A DNA stretch of 13,904 bases from Rickettsiales bacterium (GTDB lineage: Bacteria > Pseudomonadota > Alphaproteobacteria > Rickettsiales > UBA1997): the NCBI GenBank assembly GCA_947505885.1, contig CANNMN010000016.1, positions 1 through 13,904 on the forward strand, read 5' to 3'. Position 1 is the first letter of the stretch; every line of letters starts with the position of its first letter. The notes beneath the pieces are model-generated. The model saw only the letters and a program-made list of their open reading frames with translations, was not told the DNA's origin and searched no databases. A program made the position numbers and the translations under genes. This document shows, piece by piece, positions 1-5,331 of this stretch.

Positions 1-243
1 CGGAGCCTTACTTAATTGCTTTTCATCGAGTAAGCAAAATCCCGCTTTTGAGCTCAAAAATTTATCCAAATATTGACCAGAATTTAAGAAAGAAATTTGC
101 TGCGCTTCGGCTTTTTCTAGCGTTGCAACGTCATAAATTTTTTGATTTAAATCTGAATCAGAAGCAAGCGTGGCACCAGTGATATCAAGGGCTTGTCCCA
201 GAGTTAGAAATTCAGATTTTTTAGTGAAGAAGCGTGAGCGCAT
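1..243 (-). CDS. lpxD: LpxD, UDP-3-O-acylglucosamine N-acyltransferase, N-terminal part (cut by window edge)
   Basis: The reverse strand from the ATG at 241-243 is open for 81 codons to the window edge. It begins MRSRFFTKKSEFLTLGQAL, followed by DITGATL (20-26), YDVATLEKA (36-44) and ISFLNSGQY (50-58). This is the N-terminal uridine-binding domain pattern of LpxD: FF..., a TGA motif, a DVA-L motif, then ISF-L. LpxD adds the second hydroxyacyl chain to UDP-glucosamine in lipid A synthesis, in the cytoplasm. The hexapeptide-repeat acyltransferase domain would lie beyond position 1. In most Proteobacteria lpxD follows bamA. Here virB11 lies upstream, with an 85-nt gap. GGGAG occurs about 19 nt before the ATG, too far for a good ribosome binding site. 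Identification is from motif memory, and a short fragment limits certainty. Confidence 0.85.
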   Translation of the reverse strand, partial: MRSRFFTKKSEFLTLGQALDITGATLASDSDLNQKIYDVATLEKAEAQQISFLNSGQYLDKFLSSKAGFCLLDEKQLSKAP

Positions 244-282
244 ATTTTGTTTTTTGTTTTATCTCCCACTCATCCTTTTATC

Positions 283-292
283 CCTGCGCAGG
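283..292. repeat. Short GC-rich palindrome in the virB11-lpxD gap
   Basis: CCTGCGCAGG is a perfect 10-bp palindrome standing out in an AT-rich 85-nt spacer. It is flanked by CATC (271-274) and GATG (297-300), also complementary. It resembles the core of a small dispersed palindromic repeat whose arms have decayed, but one copy in one window cannot establish that. There is no T-run after it on either strand, so it is not an obvious intrinsic terminator. Confidence 0.3.
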
Positions 293-328
293 CAATGATG
301 AATTTGAGAGATCGGAGTAAATTAAAAT

Positions 329-1330
329 TTAGTCTGTTTTTTCGCGTTTATCGTGAATGGCCCGGAAATAAATTTCTGAAATGTAACGCCTTCCTTTTCC
401 GCCGCGTTTTAGCTGCACGATGATGTCGACGACGTTTTTAATGTAAGAAACGATTTCACTCGGAGTCATTCCGAGGCCAGCTTGCATCACCATCATTTTT
501 AATTGTTCGATCGCCATTTTTGGGGTGTCGGCGTGGAGAGTTGAAATTGATCCTGGATGACCTGTGTTGATTGCGCGCAGAAAGCTAAATGCTTCTGAGC
601 CGCGCAACTCACCGACGATAATTCGTTCTGGACGTAGACGTAGACAGGCTTCAATCAGATCTTGAGTAGTAACTTTTGCCCGACCTTGCGCACCTTTCGA
701 AGCGAGTAAATGCACACGATTTGGGTGGGAGGTGAGATCAACTTCTCGCGCATCCTCAACCGTAATAAGACGCTCTTCGTGAGGAATGCCGCGGATTACC
801 GCGTTCGTAAATGTAGTTTTACCAGTCGAAGTACCACCAGAAATAATAATATTTTTTTTGTAAATAACGGCACGTGCGAGAAAATCTTTGATGCGTCCAA
901 GCTGTAATAATTTCGCCAAGATTAGATCGTTTTTATCTTCAACTTCACCGACTGAAGCATTATCGAACATACCCATTTTATCGTAGTCTTCCAAAGTCCA
1001 CTTCAAGCTTGATGGCTTACGAATCGACATCACTACGCAACCTTGTTCGCAGGCTGGTGGGAAGACTATTTGAATACGATAACCGCTCGGCAAAGTTGCA
1101 GAAAGCAGAGGCTCTTCCTCGCTTAAACGTTGTTCAGTTGATTGTGCGATAAGACGGCCCATGGATTTCAAATGCTCCATGTCAAAGCTCGGCAATTCTT
1201 CACGAACCATGTCACCTTTTAATTCTACCCAAACCTCAAAAGGACGATTGATTGAAACTTCATTTACACCGTCGCGATCGAGGATCTGCTTGAGTGGAAG
1301 CATATAGGAATCTAGGGCGGCGATACTCAT
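329..1330 (-). CDS. virB11: VirB11 family type IV secretion ATPase
   Basis: A 333-residue hexameric traffic ATPase of the VirB11/VirB4/VirD4 energy apparatus, at the inner-membrane face of a type IV secretion system. An N-terminal domain (about 1-150) is followed by the RecA-like domain. Visible motifs are the Walker A GGTSTGKT (165-172), Asp box ITVEDAREV (189-197), Walker B RIIVGELRG (236-244) and His box GHPGSISTLHAD (257-268). All are intact, so the enzyme should be active. Length matches typical VirB11 (about 330-345) rather than the larger PilB/GspE ATPases, and there is no Zn-binding tetracysteine. The start follows the porin stop by 23 nt and has no clear Shine-Dalgarno sequence. No other vir genes are in the window; neighbours are a porin and lpxD. 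An archaeal/Tad CpaF-type ATPase is the main alternative but fits length and motifs less well. Confidence 0.93.
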   Translation of the reverse strand: MSIAALDSYMLPLKQILDRDGVNEVSINRPFEVWVELKGDMVREELPSFDMEHLKSMGRLIAQSTEQRLSEEEPLLSATLPSGYRIQIVFPPACEQGCVVMSIRKPSSLKWTLEDYDKMGMFDNASVGEVEDKNDLILAKLLQLGRIKDFLARAVIYKKNIIISGGTSTGKTTFTNAVIRGIPHEERLITVEDAREVDLTSHPNRVHLLASKGAQGRAKVTTQDLIEACLRLRPERIIVGELRGSEAFSFLRAINTGHPGSISTLHADTPKMAIEQLKMMVMQAGLGMTPSEIVSYIKNVVDIIVQLKRGGKGRRYISEIYFRAIHDKREKTD

Positions 1331-1353
1331 TTGGTTGCTATTTATTGATTGAG

Positions 1354-2580
1354 CTAAAAGGAATACAAAGCGCCGGCTAAAAAAACGTAACCTTGATTAC
1401 CTTGTGCACTTTGACTTGTGGGGTTAAAGGAAAATTTTGTCAGCTCGAAATAAGGCATCAGACTACGGGTTAATTTGTAATCAACACCGAAAGAAATCGC
1501 TGAATAATTATTTTTTTGGAAAGAGCTGTTGAGGCTGGTGATACTTGTTGATAATGGTCCAAACTCGTAAGCGATGCCAAAAGTGTTATAAGTTGCGTCA
1601 CCTTGCTTTGTATAAATTCCTGAAGTTGGCTGTAGTGAAGAGCCCCATGAGCCGTAAGATCCGCCGATTGTGAAGCCAAAATAACTTAGACTGGTGCCAA
1701 GATCATAAGCGGATAAATCTGCGTGTGAATTTCTAACTCTTCCCTTCTCTGCCGTAGCTGAAATTTCAACAGCAAGATTGTCAAAATTTTCAGAATAATT
1801 CGCACCGAAGCTAAAAATATCCTTGATGCTTGTTGGGTTAACATCTCGCATCACTTGCTTGGTTACACCAATATTGGCGCTATTTGGAGCGTAACTAGTA
1901 CCGAGCTGCAATCCAGAAATTCTTGGTGAGTAGTAATTTATTTTTGTTGCGTCTTCTACCCCATCAAAACTGTTATCTTTAAGCGCGCGAAACTGGCTGC
2001 GATTAACTCCGGAATATTGCAATGAATCTGGTCGGTAAAAAGATTTAGCGTAGCCGCCGTGACCGATCGGAGATTGTGCGAGTAGAATAAAATGTGGAGC
2101 CGAGCCAGAGCCACCAAGCATTGGCAAATTTACTTGTTCGAGATATTTTCCGTTAATTCCTCCCGCCCCTCGTGCAAAACTAGTTGGGCCAGATTTCATT
2201 TTTTGATTTACCGCCTGATTATTTCCTAATTCAAACTTACCGAAATCGCTTTCAGCGAAGGTAAAAATCTGATCGAGATTAGGATTTTCATTGCGACCGT
2301 CAGAATTGAAATTGAATTCGGTCTTAGCCGTAATTCCATATTTTAGGCCTTCTGGCGCCTCTTTGGCAAACTTTAAAAAGATCTGCGAATCGTTGCCAAT
2401 CGATTGAGGATTATTTAGGCGATTTTTGGTTAAGCCGTCGGGAAGATTTTTCTGTTCAAATGTAGAGTCTTGATTACGCGAAGCGGCGGAAAAATTTATG
2501 AAGCCACTGGTAGCAAAAGTTTTGGAATGAGCGACCTGGGGAAATATCAATAAGAAGAGGAAGGCAATTTCACGAGTCAT
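1354..2580 (-). CDS. Outer-membrane porin (Gram-negative porin superfamily beta-barrel)
   Basis: From the ATG at 2578-2580 the protein is 408 residues. It starts with a signal peptide (MTREIAFLFLLIFPQVAHS, probable cleavage after AHS), followed by alternating polar/aromatic strands and Gly/Asn-rich loops. It ends in YSF, and the terminal Phe is the usual Bam-recognition residue of outer-membrane barrels. Segments such as SGFINFSAASR just after cleavage and FGKFELGNN resemble general-diffusion porins of Proteobacteria. It should form a trimeric channel for small solutes, though substrate specificity cannot be read. The frame stays open 30 codons further upstream to an ATG at 2668-2670 that overlaps the rplY stop (TAATG). 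I prefer the inner start because it puts the signal peptide at the N-terminus. The intervening 90 bp look like a palindromic insertion. There is no Shine-Dalgarno sequence before either start. Confidence 0.85.
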   Translation of the reverse strand: MTREIAFLFLLIFPQVAHSKTFATSGFINFSAASRNQDSTFEQKNLPDGLTKNRLNNPQSIGNDSQIFLKFAKEAPEGLKYGITAKTEFNFNSDGRNENPNLDQIFTFAESDFGKFELGNNQAVNQKMKSGPTSFARGAGGINGKYLEQVNLPMLGGSGSAPHFILLAQSPIGHGGYAKSFYRPDSLQYSGVNRSQFRALKDNSFDGVEDATKINYYSPRISGLQLGTSYAPNSANIGVTKQVMRDVNPTSIKDIFSFGANYSENFDNLAVEISATAEKGRVRNSHADLSAYDLGTSLSYFGFTIGGSYGSWGSSLQPTSGIYTKQGDATYNTFGIAYEFGPLSTSITSLNSSFQKNNYSAISFGVDYKLTRSLMPYFELTKFSFNPTSQSAQGNQGYVFLAGALYSF

Positions 2581-2584
2581 CTTT

Positions 2585-2601
2585 GAAGTTTGAAAAACTT
2601 C
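2585..2601 (-). promoter_or_regulatory. Hairpin abutting the preferred porin start codon
   Basis: The minus strand reads GAAGTTT-TTC-AAACTTC, a perfect 7-bp stem with a 3-nt loop ending 4 nt before the ATG at 2580. It occupies the place where a ribosome binding site should be, and no Shine-Dalgarno sequence is visible. If it forms in the mRNA it would affect porin translation. A regulatory role is inference. Confidence 0.4.
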
Positions 2602-2628
2602 GGGGATCTTGCGAATAAAGCTCCTGAG

Positions 2629-2659
2629 ATCCTTGAATTTACTTCGTAAATTCAAGGAT
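2629..2659. repeat. Perfect 14-bp hairpin just after rplY
   Basis: The arms ATCCTTGAATTTAC and GTAAATTCAAGGAT (minus-strand reading) are separated by a 3-nt loop GAA. The stem is perfect and begins 9 nt past the rplY stop codon, so it would be a strong structure in the rplY-porin transcript. No U-run follows it, so it is more likely a processing, 3'-end stabilising or attenuating structure than a classical intrinsic terminator. Confidence 0.6.
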
Positions 2660-2669
2660 AACGGACTCA

Positions 2670-3347
2670 TTATTTTTTAGATTCTGGCTTTTTAGCTTCG
2701 GCTTTTTTGGCTTCAGCTTTTTTATCATCTGCTTTAGCTGGAGCTCCACCTGCTGCTGGAGAACCTGCGGCCGGGGCTTCTTCTTCAGACTTGCCACGAC
2801 CAGTGATGCTAGCAATTAACAGATCGCCCTTTTTGAACAACTTGACTCCAGCAGGTAAGACCAGGTTGGTTGTTCTGATTTTATGTCCGATGTGAAAATT
2901 GGCGATGTCGATTTCAATTGTTGCTGGAATTGATTTTTCGCTGTCGCACACAACTTCAATTTTGCGCAAAATGATGTTGAGCATTCCACCTTTTTTTAGA
3001 CCCAAAGATTTATCTTGGTTGGTGAAAGAAAATTTTGGTTTAGCGCGAATAGCTTTGACGTTATCGCATCCGAGGAAGTCGACGTGAACAGGGCGATCAG
3101 AAACTGGATCTAATTCAATTTTATGCGCGATTACTTTGGTTTTTTTATCAGCAAGTTCGAGTTCGATTAATGAAACTGTTAAGCTGCCTTTAAAATATTC
3201 AGCTTCGAATTCTCGGGCATCTAGACTTAAATTTATATTTCCGCCAGCGGCGTAAATAACAGCCGGAATACGGCCCGCATTCTTGATTCTTCTAGATTCA
3301 GACGTGCCAAATTTTTCTCTTTTTTCTGCTTTTAGCGTAATTGACAT
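2670..3347 (-). CDS. rplY: 50S ribosomal protein L25, long Ctc/TL5 form
   Basis: A 225-residue 5S rRNA-binding protein of the large subunit. The N-terminal L25 domain (about 1-93) shows SRRIKNAGRIPAVIY (18-32), the conserved GRIPAV block, and HVDFL (88-92). The C-terminal beta domain of the Ctc/TL5 form follows (about 95-184, including IEIDIANFHIGHKI). From 185 on there is a low-complexity Ala/Pro then Lys/Ala/Glu tail with two AEAKK copies, common as a variable extension in alphaproteobacterial L25. The start is firm: AGGAG lies five bases before the ATG. In many bacteria pth follows rplY. Here the porin follows instead, separated only by the palindromic segment. The 104-nt leader contains a small hairpin. 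Confidence 0.95.
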   Translation of the reverse strand: MSITLKAEKREKFGTSESRRIKNAGRIPAVIYAAGGNINLSLDAREFEAEYFKGSLTVSLIELELADKKTKVIAHKIELDPVSDRPVHVDFLGCDNVKAIRAKPKFSFTNQDKSLGLKKGGMLNIILRKIEVVCDSEKSIPATIEIDIANFHIGHKIRTTNLVLPAGVKLFKKGDLLIASITGRGKSEEEAPAAGSPAAGGAPAKADDKKAEAKKAEAKKPESKK

Positions 3348-3351
3348 TTTT

Positions 3352-3356
3352 CTCCT
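3352..3356 (-). promoter_or_regulatory. Canonical Shine-Dalgarno of rplY
   Basis: The minus strand reads AGGAG with four A residues (AAAA) and one A of spacing before the ATG at 3347. It is the only textbook ribosome binding site I can find in the window, and it fixes the rplY start. Confidence 0.8.
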
Positions 3357-3383
3357 GGTAGTTTCTTTTTTGAAAGTATTTGG

Positions 3384-3401
3384 GGCCTTATTTTAAAGGC
3401 C
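3384..3401 (-). promoter_or_regulatory. Small hairpin in the rplY leader
   Basis: GGCCTT and AAGGCC form a 6-bp GC-rich stem around a 6-nt loop in the 104-nt bcp-rplY gap, about 37 nt before the rplY start. No U-run follows on the minus strand, so it is a poor intrinsic terminator for bcp. It could be a leader structure for rplY or a decayed terminator. Function unknown. Confidence 0.3.
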
Positions 3402-3451
3402 TAAATCGGGGGCGGCGCAACCTATTTGTGGAACTAAAACAATCAAGCGGG

Positions 3452-3919
3452 TTATCTCTTTTCAAGTTCAGATAGTGCAATAAGCACTTCTTCAACATGT
3501 CCATTAATGCTTACGGAGTGCCAGATATTAGCGATCTTGCCAAGTCTGTCGATTAGAAAAGTAGTGCGATCAATACCGAGATATTTTTTGCCGAACATCG
3601 ATTTTTGCTTAAGAACATCGTAAGCCTTACAAACTTCTCCACCCTCATCAGCCAGCAAATTGAAGGCCAGATTATACTTCTCAACAAAGCGACAATGGCT
3701 GGTCACTCCATCTTTTGAGACTCCGAGCACAACGCAATTCAACTTCTCAAACTCAGCAATTTTTTTGGTAAAATCTTGTGCTTCAATTGTGCATCCAGGG
3801 GTGTCGTCTTTGGGATAGAAATAAAGAACGACATTTTTTCCTTTAAGATCTGAAAGATCGATCTTTGTACCTTCGTCACTTTTTAATGAAAATAAAGGCG
3901 CTAATTCTCCGAGTTCCAT
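3452..3919 (-). CDS. bcp: Thiol peroxidase of the Bcp/PrxQ family
   Basis: A 155-residue thioredoxin-fold peroxiredoxin that reduces H2O2 and organic hydroperoxides in the cytoplasm. The active site is YPKDDTPGCT with peroxidatic Cys43. The conserved Arg is present in GIDRTTFLID. The resolving Cys that E. coli Bcp has five residues later is absent (EAQDF, position 48 is Gln). Other cysteines are Cys62, Cys76 and Cys97; Cys76 in SHCRF lies in the helix where PrxQ proteins of the other subtype carry their resolving Cys. The enzyme may therefore be an atypical 2-Cys or a 1-Cys type. The start lies one base past the trcR stop (TAA A ATG), so it is probably translated from the trcR transcript. No Shine-Dalgarno sequence is seen. 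Confidence 0.95.
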   Translation of the reverse strand: MELGELAPLFSLKSDEGTKIDLSDLKGKNVVLYFYPKDDTPGCTIEAQDFTKKIAEFEKLNCVVLGVSKDGVTSHCRFVEKYNLAFNLLADEGGEVCKAYDVLKQKSMFGKKYLGIDRTTFLIDRLGKIANIWHSVSINGHVEEVLIALSELEKR

Positions 3920-3920
3920 T

Positions 3921-4460
3921 TTAAACTTTTGGTTTTGCGACAGCTACGTGAGCGATCACATCATTAAATTGTGATTGGCTGCAAAGACCTAGCAGCACAA
4001 CGTCGCGCGACTTAATATTTTTTATATTCCAATGCGTACGAGTTCTGATTGAGTCTATCATTTTATCAGTAGTGCCCACCAATTTTTTGATCTGTGCATT
4101 AGTGATTTCTGGGTAATATTTTAGCAGATAAAAAATACCATCTGGCTTATCTTGACGACGCGCGATCGGAGTATATTTTGATTTCTTTTCAGTACCTCTA
4201 ACTTGCGAAGCAGCGCCTTGGGTCAAGACCAAATCAGCTTCGGATATTTTTTCACAGCGCACAATTTCTTCGCGTGAAAGCTGTCCGGATAAAATTGGAT
4301 TTTGCCCAAGAATTCCAGCGGCAACGTCTCCATCGGCAATGCCCTGCACTTCTAGCTCATGTAGCCCGCAAAATTTAGCAATTTGCGTAAATGTAAGTGA
4401 GGTATTTTCGACCAGCCAAACAGCAGTTGCTTTACGCATTAGGGGTAATTCTTGTATCAT
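3921..4460 (-). CDS. trcR: TrcR / DUF1013 cell-cycle transcriptional regulator
   Basis: A 179-residue protein whose opening LPLMRKATAVWLVENTSLTFTQIA and FCGLHELEVQGIADGDVAAGI match the DUF1013 family, essentially restricted to Alphaproteobacteria. One member, Caulobacter TrcR, has been named a cell-cycle transcriptional regulator that works with RNA polymerase. The LTFTQIAKFCGL...VQGIADG stretch looks like a helix-turn-helix, and a second helical unit around YYPEITNAQIKKLVGTT (115-131) looks like another. The central segment (about 58-105) is charged and variable. It is the first gene of the group trcR-bcp and diverges from birA over 70 bp. The start at 4460 gives MIQELPLM; an inner ATG at 4439 is possible but less likely because the family conserves the PLM segment. 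No Shine-Dalgarno sequence is evident. Confidence 0.88.
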   Translation of the reverse strand: MIQELPLMRKATAVWLVENTSLTFTQIAKFCGLHELEVQGIADGDVAAGILGQNPILSGQLSREEIVRCEKISEADLVLTQGAASQVRGTEKKSKYTPIARRQDKPDGIFYLLKYYPEITNAQIKKLVGTTDKMIDSIRTRTHWNIKNIKSRDVVLLGLCSQSQFNDVIAHVAVAKPKV

Positions 4461-4530
4461 TGGTTTTAGATTTTTTAGGAAAGAATAAGGGAAGGAAACC
4501 GCATTTAATTTAGCTCAACTTAATAAAGCA

Positions 4531-5244
4531 ATGGACTGGACTCATCAAGATTTTGTCATTCACGAATTTTTGGAACTCGAAAGCACTAATAAAACTGCGT
4601 TAGAATTGGCGCAGTTGGGAAAAATTTCCGACCGTGAAATCATTTTAGCCAAACAGCAAAGCGCCGGACGCGGTCGCCAAAATCGCAGCTGGATTTCGCC
4701 AGCCGGCAATCTTTATTTTTCGCTTCTTCTTCTTCCAAAAATTTCCGTTGAAAAAATTCCGCATCTTTCTTTTGTGGGCATTACGGCCTTGCGCCTAGCG
4801 GTTAAAAACTCTGTTTCCAAATGGCCGAATGATTTGTTAATCGAAGAAAAGAAGGTTGCCGGGATTCTGCTCGAGAGCAAAATCTCTGGAGGAAATTGTG
4901 ATTTCGTAGCTTTAGGAATTGGCGTCAATCTTATCTCGAATCCATCTGAAACAATTTTTCCGGCAAGCAATCTAAAAAATTTCGGTATCGAAATTTCGCC
5001 GCAAGAAATGTTGAAAAATTTTCTGAATGAGTTCGAAAAACTTTACCAAAATTGGCTTAATTTTGGTTTTGCTGGAATTCGTCAGCTCTGGCTTCAGAAC
5101 GCTTATAGACTGAATGAAGAGATTAAGATAAAACTTGATGGAGAGGAAATCGCGGGTGTTTTTTCTGGAATGGATGAGGAGGGCAATTTAATACTAAATC
5201 GAGAGGGAAAGATTCTTAAAATTTCCGTTGGGGATGTGAGTTAA
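4531..5244 (+). CDS. birA: Biotin--[acetyl-CoA-carboxylase] ligase (class I BirA)
   Basis: A 237-residue enzyme that forms biotinyl-AMP and transfers biotin to the carrier lysine of AccB. The motifs run in the expected order: LESTN (16-20), the adenylate loop GRGRQNRSW (46-54), KWPNDLL (97-103), KVAGILLE (108-115) and GIGVNL (129-134). A C-terminal SH3-like domain follows (about 190-237). There is no N-terminal helix-turn-helix, so this is a ligase only and not the bifunctional repressor found in E. coli. The gene is transcribed alone, diverging from trcR and converging on recG. The start is the first ATG of the frame, and no Shine-Dalgarno sequence precedes it. Confidence 0.95.
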   Translation: MDWTHQDFVIHEFLELESTNKTALELAQLGKISDREIILAKQQSAGRGRQNRSWISPAGNLYFSLLLLPKISVEKIPHLSFVGITALRLAVKNSVSKWPNDLLIEEKKVAGILLESKISGGNCDFVALGIGVNLISNPSETIFPASNLKNFGIEISPQEMLKNFLNEFEKLYQNWLNFGFAGIRQLWLQNAYRLNEEIKIKLDGEEIAGVFSGMDEEGNLILNREGKILKISVGDVS

Positions 5245-5331
5245 AACTTACTGAATCGAACCCTGCTCAAGGATGGCGCAGAAATTGCGGCGTTTAATAT
5301 TCATCACCAAGCAGATAGAGATTTAGGAAAT

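Larger units (their letters stand above)
2574..2670. repeat. 90-bp palindrome-rich segment inserted in frame between rplY stop and porin signal peptide
   Basis: Reading the minus strand, ATGAGTC (first possible porin start, 2670) and ATGACTC (second, 2580) are near-identical 7-mers exactly 90 bp apart, a multiple of three. The interval holds a 14-bp perfect inverted repeat (2629-2642 / 2646-2659), a 7-bp one (2585-2591 / 2595-2601), and a 6-bp pairing (2604-2609 / 2627-2632) that competes with the first. The outermost bases gagtc (2574-2578) and gactc (2665-2669) are also complementary. This is the architecture expected of a small mobile palindromic element that left a short target duplication and kept the frame, as described for Rickettsia and Wolbachia palindromic elements. 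No family match can be claimed from one copy. Confidence 0.5.

Noticed and set aside
5253..5265. The minus strand CAGGGTTCGATTC resembles a tRNA T-arm.
   Set aside because: The second half of the T-stem does not pair, and no acceptor, D or anticodon arms can be built around it.
5245..5331. A birA-frame reading continues after the birA stop for about 30 residues and looks faintly protein-like, suggesting an extended or broken gene.
   Set aside because: It has no start codon of its own and no motif I recognise, and it runs into antisense recG. An 87-bp convergent gap is enough explanation.
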